From contig CAMRHE010000196.1 of NCBI GenBank assembly GCA_947044405.1, forward strand, positions 1,471,001 to 1,535,000: a DNA stretch of 64,000 nt. The letters run 5' to 3'. Positions 33,879-45,296 of the stretch are shown here, piece by piece; the stretch's first letter is position 1, and each line of letters starts with the position of its first letter. Both the position numbers and the translations under genes were made by a program. The stretch comes from Leptodactylus fallax. Taxonomy: Eukaryota > Chordata > Amphibia > Anura > Leptodactylidae. Below the pieces are notes generated by a model. It was not told the origin of the DNA and ran no database searches. It was given only the letters and a program-made list of their open reading frames with translations.

Positions 33879-33884
33879 TTAAGA

Positions 33885-34503
33885 CTAAGGCCCCATGTAG
33901 CGAGCCGCAGCCAAAAAACGCTGCGGAAAAGACCGCTGTGGAAATGCATTGAGTTTTTTTTTCTGCAGCGTTTTTCACGTTTTTTTGAGTCAAAGCTGGG
34001 AGTGGTTAGAAAAGAAATGGGATCTATATAGGAAGCTTTTGTACTTCAGCTTCAGCTTAGTCCACTCCTGACTTTGACTCAAAAAAACACAGCAAAATCT
34101 GCAACAACAAAAAAGCAGCGTTTTTCACAGAAAGTCCGCAGAGTTTTCCTCTGCGGACTTTCTGACTTTATTATACCTACACAGAAAACACCAGCGTTTG
34201 CATAGATATAATTGACATGCTGCGATTTTCAAAGACGCAAGCGTTTTTTAAATCGCAGCTTTTCCGCTATGGATTTTTATCTGCAATGTATGGATGAGAT
34301 TAGCAAGAATTCAATCCACTTTGCAGGTAATGTAAAAGGCACCGTTTTTTGCTTTGAGCGTTTTCGTAATATGGGACCCGGCTTAAGGAATGGGAAATAC
34401 ATAGGAAATATTTATACTTCTACCTTCTGTTCAATTCACTCCTGACTTTGGCTCAAAAACCACAGCAAAATCTGTAACAAAAAAGCTGCGTTTCCCTATG
34501 TAG
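33885..34503. mobile_element. GGCCCCA-family MITE cut by gypsy insertion
   Basis: Starts CTAAGGCCCCATGTAGCG just after the large element and runs through the family core (GCAGCGTTTTTCACG, GACTTTGACTCAAAAAAACA, CTCTGCGGACTTTCTG) to AGCTGCGTTTCCCTATGTAG. There the gypsy LTR begins and the expected GGGGCCTTAG terminus is absent. Confidence 0.7.
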
Positions 34504-35512
34504 TGTAGCCCTATTTGGGGGGGGGGTATGAGTATTATCCCTCCCGCAACAGACTCTGGCGCTGACCTGTGTGTATAATGGGACCTGAAGCCTTCGCTGA
34601 AGGGAAGAGTGGGAACATATATGAAATATATCAGTGCCTCCACCCAGGATAGAGCCTCTGTATTACAGGGAGGATCTCTTCCTGGGACTTACCCATGAAA
34701 TACAGTTAGTAGCCTTAACAAGGATCACTGTACTAATCTCACAGTCTGAAGAATACATACAGATACCACATAAGGTTATAACAGTAGCTTTATAAGAATC
34801 AACAGGGTAATAATACATACATAAAATATACTCAGAACACAGCAATACTACAACAACCAGCAAGTCCTCAACCGTCTTAGGTTATATACCCGGGTATATA
34901 TATAGATATATAGCAAGAGTCCAGTGCACAATACCTCCAGGCAACAGAAGAGATGCAGGGGCCCCTGTGGATGACTGTGGATCCTCGGATTCTTCCAGGA
35001 GATGACAGACAGCCGATCAGGAGATGATGATGATGATGGTGAGATTCTTCACAGGCAGCAAACAGGGCGACGGTGACGGCAGTAGATGCAGGCCTGACTA
35101 CCCTAACACTGAGTCCTTAACCTGCCAGCTAAACTACTAGTGCCACCGGGCCTCTAACTAGCTAGTTGGCCTTCGGAAGCCTAACCTATCACTGCCCTGA
35201 ACTGTATATATATATTGATCCCTAACTACGGTTACTAGCTAGGTCCTGTGAGTATATAGGGGGTAACACATACCTAACTATATACTGTGAAGTAAAGAGG
35301 AACAAGTGGCTCTTAGACTCCCCCAGACATAACATGTCTGTCTCAGCAGCTCTGCTCACATCTCTCCCCCCAGCAGCTCTGCCTCACATGTGTCTGACTC
35401 ACTGTATTTACAAAACAAAACTTGCACTAAATGCCTGGGGTCTCTGAAGCCAAACTGCAGGGGCAAAGAAGCCAGATACATTATATACTAGTAGAAATGG
35501 CAATTCCCTACA
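34504..35512 (-). repeat. Gypsy 3' LTR
   Basis: 1009 bp, TG...CA ends in element orientation (TGTAGGGAATTGCC to AAATAGGGCTACA). The G-run is 10 here versus 13 in the other LTR. Confidence 0.95.
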
Positions 35513-35631
35513 CTCTCCCTCTGGTGAAATCTTTACGTCACGTCAAAGACATACAAAGTCATAGTATACAGTCAACATTACCAATGACAATATCAATATG
35601 GTTGCTTTTGCATTTACAGAGTCACAACAGG

Positions 35632-38600
35632 TTAATAGGTATACATGCCAGCAGGAGCGAAAATTGGTAACATATTGACCAAAGTGGACACTGCACCCAC
35701 CCAAGCATGGTATAAATGAGGCTGAGTAGTAAATCTGGGGTCCCCCAAACTATCATATGTCAGCATAGGTGGAGGGTGTCTAATTCTCTCTCCTCTCCGT
35801 ACCTCTCTCTGAGGTAAACTAGCATGTCCAGGCCCTAAACTAGGGTTGTCTGCCATGGGAGGGGATGGTGCTGGTGGCGTAGGAGAGCTAGATCCCTGCT
35901 CATCTGTAGACACAGATCTAGGTACGAATTCTGGAGTTTGAGGGTTCATAGGTCTCCCTGAAGGAGAAGATACTGGTGATCTAGGAACTTCAGGAGCCAC
36001 AGTCCAATCACTCTCAGGAGTTTCAGGAAGGTCAGGTGGAATATCGGCTAAGGACTGTGGAGAATCGCAGGCCGAGCCATCATTGGAGATATCCATACCA
36101 TCAATCTGAGGTACAGGCAACAAATGATTTCTATGCCAAGTCCTGATCCTCCCGTCCCGTCCTTTTATCTTGTAGACTGGTATTCCAGGCAACCGATCTA
36201 CCACTGTAAAGAGTTCACTCCGCCATCGATCAGCCAGCTTATGTTTTGCAGATGCTCCCAAATTCCGTAGCAGAACATGGTCCCCAGGGTTCAATTCTCG
36301 GTATCTTACTCGAAGATCAAATCTCCTTTTATTTCCTTCATTCACTTTGGCCGCATTTTCCTCAGCCAGCTGATAAGCACTCTTAAGCGTTTCTTTCAAA
36401 CGTGCCACGTATCGGTAATGATCTCGATGACTGATACCATCGGTAGAGACTCCCAACAAGATGTCAATAGGTAGCCTAGGCTCTCTTCCAAACATCAGAA
36501 AGTATGGTGAATATCCTGTGCTCTCGTGCCTTGTACTATTATAGGCATGCACCATAGCCTCCACTTTTCGACTCCAGGATCGCTTATCCTCAATTCGTAA
36601 GGTACCAAGCATATCAAGTAAAGTCCTGTTAAATCTTTCAGGAAGGGCATCTCCCTCTGGATGGTAAGGCGTCGTCCGACTTTTGCGGATGTTCAACAAC
36701 TGAAGTAACTCTTTGATCAGGTTACTCTCAAAATCCCGGCCTTGATCAGAATGCAACCGGTGTGGTAAGCCATAATGGATAAAATACTTTTCCCAAAGCA
36801 CTCTTGCAACAGTGACTGCTTTTTGATCCTTAGTCGGAAAGGCTTGAGCATATCGTGTGAAGTGATCAGTCACCACCAATACATTTCCAAATCCTCTGGA
36901 GTCGTTGTCAATACAAAGGAAGTCTATGCAGACAAGATCCATGGGGCCCGAACTCTTCAAGTGTCCCATGAAGGCCGCTCGAACCGGGACAGTCTTCCTC
37001 TGCAAACATCTGCGACAGCACCTACACAGACGAGTCACGGTATCTCTCATTTTGGGCCAGTAGAATCGGTCTTGTATTAGGCCATAAGTCTTCTCAGGTC
37101 CCAAATGACCATGATAATCATGCAGACTTCGGAAAATCATCTTCTGAAAGCAGCTTGGAATAACTAGTTGGCGCCTTCCAGGGTGATCATGATACAGCAC
37201 CACACGATAAAGTAGGCCATTGTCTATTTCAAACTTCTCCCAATCTCGTAGAAGTTGACTGCATTCAGAGGGTAGGGATGTCTTTAACATTTCTCTGTCT
37301 TGAGAACTCACTGCTTGATAAAGAGGTCCAATTAAAGGATCAGTCTTTTGACTCCAGATCATTCGCTTTGAAGATATAGAACAACTCTCAAAGGATCCTA
37401 AAGCGGCAGGGTAGGCAAACATGTCTGGTACAGCTTCGGGACCTCCCCCAATAGAGTCAATAAGCCGAGTTTCAGAAAAGGCTACTCGGTCTTCAACTAC
37501 AGCAGCCATGGCACACAAAGCTCCTACTCCAGGACTTGGCACTTCTTCCCATTCATCCACTACTTCCGGACTAGGTAATCCAGGCCGTCTTGATAGAGCA
37601 TCTGCCCCAATGTTCTTAGGCCCCGATTTATACTTGAGTGTGAATTGGTAGTTGGATAAAGCCGCCAACCAGCGATGTCCTGTAGCATCGAGTTTAGCGG
37701 TTGACAAAACGTATGTCAGTGGATTGTTGTCTGTTCTTACTTCAAACGTGGCTCCGTATAAATAGTCATGTAATTTATCAACAATGGCCCACTTGAGCGC
37801 CAAAAACTCCAATTTATGTACTGGATAATTTTTCTCGCTGGGAGAAAGACTTCGACTTATGAAAGCTATGGGCCGTAACCCGGCCGGGTATTCTTGGTGC
37901 AGCACGCCACCTAATCCTTCAAAGCTGGCATCTACATGTAGCACATATGGCTCCTGTGCATCAGCATAAGCCAGAACGGGAGCTTCTGTCAATTTCTTCT
38001 TCAACAACTTAAATGCTTCTTCACAATCCGCAGTCCACCTATCGCCAAAAAGGCTTTTGGAAGACCCTTTCTTCTTTCCCGGATCTCCTGCATCACTCTT
38101 CAACAGGTCGAGGAGGGCTCGAGCAATTTTTGAATATCCTTCCACAAATCGTCGATAGAATCCACAAAACCCCAAGAAAGATTGCAACTCCGTAATATTT
38201 TGCGGTCGGGGCCAATTCACCACAGCTTCAATCTTACCAGGATCGGTAGCAACTCCTTCAGCAGAAACAATATGACCTACATAAGTGACCGAAGATCTAC
38301 AAAATTTGCATTTGTCAGCCGACAACTTCAGCCCCTCTTCTTTTAAGCGATGGAGTACTCTCATGAGTCGTTCTTCATGTTCTTCCAGCGTCTTTCCAAA
38401 CACAATAATGTCATCAAGATATACAAGGCATTCCCGGGGCACTAAATCACCTAACACTCTTTCCATCAACCTTTGGAACGTTGCTGGCGCACCTTTTGTA
38501 CCTTGCGGCATACGAGTGAACTGAAAGAAACCCAAGGGGCATATGAAAGCTGTCTTTTCCTGATCCTCAGGTGCCATTGGGACTTGATAGTATCCCGATC

Positions 38601-40869
38601 TTAGGTCCAGCACTGTGAACCAACAGTTTCCATTCAGAGCTTCCAGAGCTTCTTCAATTCTCGGCAGTGTATACTGATCAGGTAAGGTTCTCCGGTTCAG
38701 AGTTCTGTAATCCACACATAGGCGAATTGCTCCAGATTTTTTTCTTACCACCACAATAGGTGAGGCATAGGGGCTCTTACTGTCCACAATGATCCCCTGA
38801 CCTTTCATTTGCTGTAGAGTCTGTCTTAACTCATCAACATCCTTTGGAGCAACTCTCCGTGGTCGCTCCCGGAAGGGAGTAGAATCGGTCAATCGGAAAG
38901 TGTGTTGAGCACTTTTAGCACAACCTACATCCATATCATCCATGGAGAACACTTCCGATAATTCAGACAACTTCTGTGTCAGTCGCTGATTCCAGGCCTC
39001 TGGTAAATGTGGATCACTCAAGTCAAGATTGAGATTAGGGATTGCATCTCGGATTTGAATCCTGCACACTTCAGCGTATGGATTTACTCCAAGCACAGGG
39101 TAGCAGTGGGCCACATTCTGGTATGGTCCAATTACAATCGGATGCGGTGAACAGTTCCTCACTGTCACACAGGTAGATAACTCCACTTTATTTCTCCAGT
39201 CCTTTCTCTCTGGGATCACCATCCAGCCATTCTGGTTAATCATTTCTTCAGGGGTTTCCATAAGGACATAACTCCCCCCTTCAAGCAAATCGGGAGCAAT
39301 GCTGGAGGCTACTCTCAGAATTCTCTCCCCGCCGGCAGGAACTTCCACGGTTCTCTCACCGATATGATATACCATTCCATGTCGATAGCCAGTAGACAGG
39401 GCATCACAGAGTTCTCTAAGATCAGAAGATATATTTACCGGCTGAGCTGCACGGTTCCAATCTCTTCCAAGAAACTTCTGAAAAGCATAATGCACTGCGG
39501 GACAATTAGTGCCAAGTATCACAGGAGCTGCACAAGAATCCCCTGTATCAGGACAGACAAGAGCCGTAATCTTCATGGGAGCGACACTCTGATCTTCTAA
39601 TTCAGGGACAGCTATAACTACTTGTAGGCTGCCATCTACAGGATATGATCCTGAATTAAGCCCCCACAATTTCATTTGTCCTGTAGACTGAAGAGGTATA
39701 TCCCTCAGATACTTTTGGTAGAACGAGCGATAAATCAGGGTCACTTGAGATCCTGTATCAAACAGGGCAGGAGCGGCATGACCATTGACAGTGACTTTGA
39801 CAACGGACCTGGAGCCCGCGATAGCGCCTCTGGTCTTTACTCGGCCCGCCTTCCTTCGGTGTCTTTGATTCTGAATAGAGAAGACAGCACTGTGTCCCAA
39901 TCCCTCACTGTCCTCCGTACACTGTCTGGCAGTATGGCCCGTCTGACCACATTTATAACAGGTTCTAGCATCCTTCCTCCATTGAGTGGCAGTGGGTGGA
40001 GTGGCGGACTGTCTAAGTTCTGACCGCTCTGCTGGTTTGTCCTTGTTTGAATTAGGAACAACATCTTCTTTAGAGATGCTTTTCGCTTTCTTAGGGGTAC
40101 TAAAACTAATGTCAGCTTCTTGTTTCTTCACTAACTTCATTAAGTCAGGAAATGGAAGGACTCTATCAGATAGTAAGACCTTGAGTACTTGAGCAAGAGG
40201 ATGATGAGGTTGTAACCCTCTCACCAACTGACTGGTTCTCATAGCGTCTACCTCTGAAGTAGATATAGCTGCGTGGTACACCAGACGTGAAAGAAGTAGC
40301 TGTAAACGGTTAATAAAAGTAGAGACATTTTCCCCTTCTTTTTGACGAACCATTCGGTAATCAGTAACCATCTGGGCAAGGTCATAGTATGGCTCAAAGT
40401 GATCAGACAGTACTTGTATATAGTCCAATGCACTCACTCCTTCATGAGAGTCTCTGTACAAGCGGATCAATTCTGCAGCAGGAGACCGCAAACTTTCACT
40501 GATACGCTGCCGCTTGCCTTCTTCAGAGCAAGACCATTCCTTCAGGCATTGGAGAGTATGTTCTTTCCATATCTCAAAGTTTTCCTCCCCTTGTGGTACT
40601 GGGACATTACCAGAGAATACCTTTAGTTTCTTGTAGTGAGTGGCCTGCAGGCCCTGAGCTAACATTTCAGTCAGCCTGGCTAAAGTGCTAATAGCACTGT
40701 CACTAGAGGAACTGCTAGCGACGGCCATACTGGGGGGGTAACTGGCTGAGCGGGGTTCTTCCTTTACCTGAACCAGGGGAGGAACAGGCGGTCGGTAATC
40801 CCATGTAGTAGCTAGTGGGAGGTTCCCCTCTGAGCTATATCGCTTCTCCATATCAATGATTATTCCCAC
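35632..40869 (-). CDS. Gypsy Gag-Pol polyprotein, intact
   Basis: 1745 aa in one frame without interruption. Order: Gag capsid-like region about 80-255, with a KLKVFSG...GEENFEIW pattern like the PNMA family; CCHC zinc knuckle 304-317 (CYKCGQTGHTARQC); aspartic protease DTGS at 371-374; reverse transcriptase about 680-870 with YLDD at 817-820; RNase H with D980, E1021, D1047 and D1090; integrase with a His/Cys zinc region about 1250-1290 and catalytic D1316, D1375 and E1411 (D35E). A GPY/F-like stretch and a proline/serine-rich tail without chromodomain follow. Gag and Pol are fused in frame, so no ribosomal shift is needed. All catalytic residues I can check are present, so the copy may encode active enzymes. 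Integrase is last, the usual gypsy order. Confidence 0.96.
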   Translation of the reverse strand: MGIIIDMEKRYSSEGNLPLATTWDYRPPVPPLVQVKEEPRSASYPPSMAVASSSSSDSAISTLARLTEMLAQGLQATHYKKLKVFSGNVPVPQGEENFEIWKEHTLQCLKEWSCSEEGKRQRISESLRSPAAELIRLYRDSHEGVSALDYIQVLSDHFEPYYDLAQMVTDYRMVRQKEGENVSTFINRLQLLLSRLVYHAAISTSEVDAMRTSQLVRGLQPHHPLAQVLKVLLSDRVLPFPDLMKLVKKQEADISFSTPKKAKSISKEDVVPNSNKDKPAERSELRQSATPPTATQWRKDARTCYKCGQTGHTARQCTEDSEGLGHSAVFSIQNQRHRRKAGRVKTRGAIAGSRSVVKVTVNGHAAPALFDTGSQVTLIYRSFYQKYLRDIPLQSTGQMKLWGLNSGSYPVDGSLQVVIAVPELEDQSVAPMKITALVCPDTGDSCAAPVILGTNCPAVHYAFQKFLGRDWNRAAQPVNISSDLRELCDALSTGYRHGMVYHIGERTVEVPAGGERILRVASSIAPDLLEGGSYVLMETPEEMINQNGWMVIPERKDWRNKVELSTCVTVRNCSPHPIVIGPYQNVAHCYPVLGVNPYAEVCRIQIRDAIPNLNLDLSDPHLPEAWNQRLTQKLSELSEVFSMDDMDVGCAKSAQHTFRLTDSTPFRERPRRVAPKDVDELRQTLQQMKGQGIIVDSKSPYASPIVVVRKKSGAIRLCVDYRTLNRRTLPDQYTLPRIEEALEALNGNCWFTVLDLRSGYYQVPMAPEDQEKTAFICPLGFFQFTRMPQGTKGAPATFQRLMERVLGDLVPRECLVYLDDIIVFGKTLEEHEERLMRVLHRLKEEGLKLSADKCKFCRSSVTYVGHIVSAEGVATDPGKIEAVVNWPRPQNITELQSFLGFCGFYRRFVEGYSKIARALLDLLKSDAGDPGKKKGSSKSLFGDRWTADCEEAFKLLKKKLTEAPVLAYADAQEPYVLHVDASFEGLGGVLHQEYPAGLRPIAFISRSLSPSEKNYPVHKLEFLALKWAIVDKLHDYLYGATFEVRTDNNPLTYVLSTAKLDATGHRWLAALSNYQFTLKYKSGPKNIGADALSRRPGLPSPEVVDEWEEVPSPGVGALCAMAAVVEDRVAFSETRLIDSIGGGPEAVPDMFAYPAALGSFESCSISSKRMIWSQKTDPLIGPLYQAVSSQDREMLKTSLPSECSQLLRDWEKFEIDNGLLYRVVLYHDHPGRRQLVIPSCFQKMIFRSLHDYHGHLGPEKTYGLIQDRFYWPKMRDTVTRLCRCCRRCLQRKTVPVRAAFMGHLKSSGPMDLVCIDFLCIDNDSRGFGNVLVVTDHFTRYAQAFPTKDQKAVTVARVLWEKYFIHYGLPHRLHSDQGRDFESNLIKELLQLLNIRKSRTTPYHPEGDALPERFNRTLLDMLGTLRIEDKRSWSRKVEAMVHAYNSTRHESTGYSPYFLMFGREPRLPIDILLGVSTDGISHRDHYRYVARLKETLKSAYQLAEENAAKVNEGNKRRFDLRVRYRELNPGDHVLLRNLGASAKHKLADRWRSELFTVVDRLPGIPVYKIKGRDGRIRTWHRNHLLPVPQIDGMDISNDGSACDSPQSLADIPPDLPETPESDWTVAPEVPRSPVSSPSGRPMNPQTPEFVPRSVSTDEQGSSSPTPPAPSPPMADNPSLGPGHASLPQREVRRGERIRHPPPMLTYDSLGDPRFTTQPHLYHAWVGAVSTLVNMLPIFAPAGMYTY

Positions 40870-40895
40870 TTCTAAATCTCAGCAGTGCCTCCAAA

Positions 40896-41906
40896 TGTAG
40901 CCCTATTTGGGGGGGGGGGGGTATGAGTATTATCCCTCCCGCAACAGACTCTGGCGCTGACCTGTGTGTATAATGGGACCTGAAGCCTTCGCTGAAGGGA
41001 AGAGTGGGAACATATATGAAATATATCAGTGCCTCCACCCAGGATAGAGCCTCTGTATTACAGGGAGGATCTCTTCCTGGGACTTACCCATGAAGTACAG
41101 TTAGTAGCCTTAACAAGGATCACTGTACTAATCTCACAGTCTGAAGAATACATACAGATACCACATAAGGTTATAACAGTAGCTTTATAAGAATCAACAG
41201 GGTAATAATACATACATAAAATATACTCAGAACACAGCAATACTACAACAACCAGCAAGTCCTCAACCGTCTTAGGTTATATACCCGGGTATATATATAG
41301 ATATATAGCAAGAGTCCAGTGCACAATACCTCCAGGCAACAGAAGAGATGCAGGGGCCCCTGTGGATGACTGTGGATCCTCGGATTCTTCCAGGAGATGA
41401 CAGACAGCCGATCAGGAGATGATGATGATGATGGTGAGATTCTTCACAGGCAGCAAACAGGGCGACGGTGACGGCAGTAGATGCAGGCCTGACTACCCTA
41501 ACACTGAGTCCTTAACCTGCCAGCTAAACTACTAGTGCCACCGGGCCTCTAACTAGCTAGTTGGCCTTCGGAAGCCTAACCTATCACTGCCCTGAACTAT
41601 ATATATATTGATCCCTAACTACGGTTACTAGCTAGGTCCTGTGAGTATATAGGGGGTAACACATACCTAACTATATACTGTGAAGTAAAGAGGAACAAGT
41701 GGCTCTTAGACTCCCCCAGACATAACATGTCTGTCTCAGCAGCTCTGCTCACATCTCTCCCCCCCAGCAGCTCTGCCTCACATGTGTCTGACTCACTGTA
41801 TTTACAAAACAAAACTTGCACTAAATGCCTGGGGTCTCTGAAGCCAAACTGCAGGGGCAAAGAAGCCAGATACATTATATACTAGTAGAAATGGCAATTC
41901 CCTACA
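40896..41906 (-). repeat. Gypsy 5' LTR
   Basis: 1011 bp, nearly identical to 34504-35512. Differences seen: an A/G substitution (CATGAAATACAG versus CATGAAGTACAG), G-run, C-run and TA-run lengths. Confidence 0.95.
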
Positions 41907-43434
41907 CTAGCAAAACGCAGCAGTCAAAAATGCTGCAATTCCACAATGTGGCATAAACGAACGCAGTGAAACATTGCAAAAAAAACCCAGCAAAAACACA
42001 TTGCGTTTTTTTCCACTGCGTCTTTTTATTGAGTTTTTTGTGGTGTTTTTTCTTTTCCTATAAAATATATTGGGAAAATGTTGCAATTCCGCAGCTCAAA
42101 TTATCATGCTGCATTTTTGAAAACTGCACACGTTTTTGAAAGTACTGTAAAACACAGTGTTTTTATCTGTTGTGTTTCCTAAGGCTAAAGCCCCATGTTG
42201 CAAAAACACAGTGTTCTGCCTAATCCCATCCACACATTGCAGAAAAAAATCTTCAGTGGAAAAGCTCCATTTCCAAAAATGTCGGCGTTTTTGAAAATCG
42301 CAACATGTCAATTATACCTGCTAAAACGCTGGCCTTTTCTGTATAGGTATAATAGGGGCAGAAAGTCCATAGAGGAAAACTCTGCCAAAATGCAATTAAA
42401 AACACTACGGAAAAAGACGAGATGCGTTTCTGCCGCGCTTTTTTCTGCAGCGTTTTTTTTGCTTCGCTACATGGGGCCTTAGCCTAAAGGAGTTTTGCTG
42501 TGATTGTAAGTATCCGATCATTGTGGTCACACCATTGGGATCCTCAGCTATAATGAAACCTTTTAGGCCCAAGTCTGGTTGAGGCCGGGGCCCCACATTG
42601 CAAAAACGTAACGTTTTGGCTGTGAAAACGCTGCATTTTACAGTACCTGCAAAGTGGATGGGATTCTGGCTAATCCCATCCACACATTGCAGAAAAAAAT
42701 CTGCAACATTTTTGAAAATCACAGCATGTCAATTATACCTACGGAAATGCAGGCGTTTTCCATGTAGGTATAATAGGGGCAGAAAGTCTGCAGAGGAAAA
42801 CCCTGCGGACTTTCTGTGAAAAACGCTGCTGTTTTGTTGTTGCAGATTTTGCTGTGTTTTTTTGAGTCAAAGTCAGGAGTGGACTAAGCTGAAGCTGAAG
42901 TACAAAAGCTTCCTATATAGATCCCATTTCTTTTCTAACCACTCCCAGCTTTGACTCAAAAAAACACAGTAAAATCTACAACAAAAAAGCTGCTTTTCCG
43001 CAACGTGGGGCCTTAGCTAAAACAAGTTTTTTTTCTTGTTTTTTTTTATATTTATTTAGGCTAAGACCCCTCGTGGCGTCCCGCAGCAAAAAAGCACTGC
43101 AGGAAAAACCGCGTTGGCAAAGCATCGTGGTTCTTCCCGCAGCATTTTAGACAGAAAGTTTGCAGAGGTTTCCTCTGCGGACTTTCTCTTTCAAATATAC
43201 CTATGGGGAAACCACCAGTGTTTCTGTAGGTATAATTGACATGCTGCGATTTTGAAAACCGCGGCGGTTTTGGAAATTGCCACGTGTCCGCAGCACGTTT
43301 TTTACCGCAGAGTGGACATGGGATTTGCTAGAATCCCATCCACTTTGTACTGACTGTAAAATGCTGCGATTTTTTCCGTGGCGTCTCCGCCACTGGCAAA
43401 TCGCGGTGTTTACGCCATGTGGGGCCCCGGCTTA
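41907..43434. mobile_element. Cluster of GGCCCCA-family MITEs
   Basis: At least three further copies: 42183-42484 (GGCTAAAGCCCCATG to ACATGGGGCCTTAGCC), 42583-43017 (GGCCGGGGCCCCACATTGC to CAACGTGGGGCCTTAGC) and 43059-43434 (GGCTAAGACCCC to ATGTGGGGCCCCGGCTTA). 41907-42180 is family-like body text beyond the gypsy insertion with unclear ends. 42840-42960 contains the inner palindrome with an AAGTACAAAAGCTTCC centre. Confidence 0.7.
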
Positions 43435-44896
43435 AAACCACAGTGTTTTGGTTTTTTTCGTACTAATAAGTTTGCAATACTTTTGCAATTTTTTCCATAT
43501 CTAAATTGGGCAATCTGTATCTGCTGGATGTTTCATCTGAAGTAAGAGTCCGGCGTATTATTGAGATATCACTAAGCAGCCAAACCCACAGCAAGATGAC
43601 TGATGCTCAAAATCTCCTTTCCCCCTTCTGTTCAAACAAATCTCACACATGTGCTATGATCATAGTTTTCTTGGTAGCTATGCAATGTAACCTGTAGCTT
43701 CACAGAGTTCTAGCTCTAGTGTATGAGATTTCAGAAGCAGCAAACGTGAAGTACTTGATGCAGAAAGGTTTCCTCTGCGGACTTTCTGTGAAAAGCGGCG
43801 CAGGAAAAAACTGCAACGCATTTCTGCTGTGTTTTTTTTTTTTTTGGGGTTTTTTTTTTTTTTGCTGTGACCCGCTGTGACGTGTAGCTTTAGCCTAAGA
43901 AAAGAAATACCAGGCAACAAGTATTGTGTCTTTGATATAAATGCTAGTGCGGGTGATCCCTTTAAGATACACTTTATTAAGTTTATAAAGAAAAATGTCA
44001 TACCCACAGAAGTCATCAACCACAAAAACAGAAAAAAAAACACCACAAACCAAATGCTATGTGTGTGTAGAAATATTCATAGATTTCTATAAACTAGTAG
44101 CAAACATCTGGACACAGCATTTTTAGCTCAGAGAAACACCCCCAAAAAATCATACAAAAAACACACCTAAATGCTGTGAGTGAATCACTTAAAAAAAGCA
44201 ATAAAACAGAATAGGAGGGACTAATACTACAAGATTTACAGTCCCTCACTGTCAAGAATCTGCACCTTGGGTGATTATACTGCGGAATGACCTTATGGTG
44301 TAGATCATACATTATTAAAGTGATATCCCGGGTGGAATTCTCCGTACAGTCTATGGACGGGCTGCTCTCAGTATATTTCATTCCTGTATATAGACTGGAT
44401 GTTTGAAATTGATTTATATGGGAGGTAATATAATGGTGGCAGGGGCACATCTGTTCGCCCCATGTTAAATATTTGTATTTGGTACCCAATTGGAACAATT
44501 TGCAGGTCTGTTTCAATTATCAAACAATAAAGAATAATTTCCCTGCATGACTATATAGGATGTGAGCATGTAAATAACGTTTGTTTTAAAGGGAATAGTT
44601 GATATATCTAATTTTTGTTTTATTTATTTATATATATATATCTGTAGAAGTGAATTTATTATTTATTACTTTATATGTTTTTGGTATTTATTTTTTATTT
44701 CCAGCCATATTGGAGACACCCACACTTCCTTCCTATATTGTCTGTATAGATAGTACAGTAGGTTCTGTGTTCTTTATCACAGAGTATAGCCCCCTCTCTT
44801 AGAGAACGTTAAGCAATAGGAAAAATACATGTGAACAGTCACATAAATAAAAGGGCTAGTCCTCATTATCCTAATCTTATTACAGTTTTTTTTTCT
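43435..44896. other. No gene seen; MITE fragment
   Basis: 43755-43898 is another GGCCCCA-family fragment (TCCTCTGCGGACTTTCTG to GTAGCTTTAGCC). A 140-codon minus-strand frame at 44094-44516 has no recognisable domain. An AT-rich stretch lies at 44590-44700. Confidence 0.4.
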
Positions 44897-45296
44897 TTAA
44901 AGGGAATGTGCTACTAGAAAATGGTCTTTTGTTTAAAACAAGTTTTTATGTTAAACATATTTTTAAGCAACTTTGGAGTTTTTATCTAACTTTTAATGTT
45001 GTTATCTATATTAAAAAAAATCCTAAAAATCCTGCAGTACCTCCATTAGCCACTAAGCCAAATGATGTGCTCATGCTTCTTGTTCTGTAGGCAGTTTCTA
45101 TTGCCCATGGTCCATCTCCAGGAAACAGGAAGTGATGGAATATTTTAGGCTTAGTTGCCGCATTTGGAACTACAGGATTTTTAGATTTGTTTAAAATATA
45201 GATAACATGCAAATTTTTAAAAATCATTTAAAATATGTTTAACATAAAAACTTCATTTAAGTAATTGGTAATTTTCTCATGACAATTTTCCTTTAA
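44897..45296. mobile_element. TTAA-flanked palindromic MITE (GTGTCACCAG type)
   Basis: TTAAAGGGAATGTGCTACTA at the left pairs with the inverse TCTCATGACAATTTTCCTTTAA at the right. The arms continue with GTTAAACATATTTT / AATATGTTTAAC and ATCCTAAAAATCCTG / CAGGATTTTTAG. Related termini occur at 48731, 49715-49735 and 58298-58320. Confidence 0.75.

Larger units (their letters stand above)
34504..41906 (-). mobile_element. Complete Ty3/gypsy LTR retrotransposon
   Basis: 7403 bp on the minus strand: 5' LTR at 40896-41906, single Gag-Pol ORF, polypurine tract (CCAGAGGGAGAG) abutting the 3' LTR at 34504-35512. The possible primer-binding site is TGGAGGCACTGCTGAG just inside the 5' LTR; I cannot assign its tRNA. 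The flanks read GTAG on the left and CTAG on the right, an imperfect 4 bp target duplication. The LTRs differ by one substitution and three short-run length changes, so insertion looks recent. It interrupts MITE sequence. Confidence 0.95.

Noticed and set aside
44094..44516. 140-codon minus-strand ORF
   Set aside because: No recognisable domain or codon pattern, surrounded by repeats.
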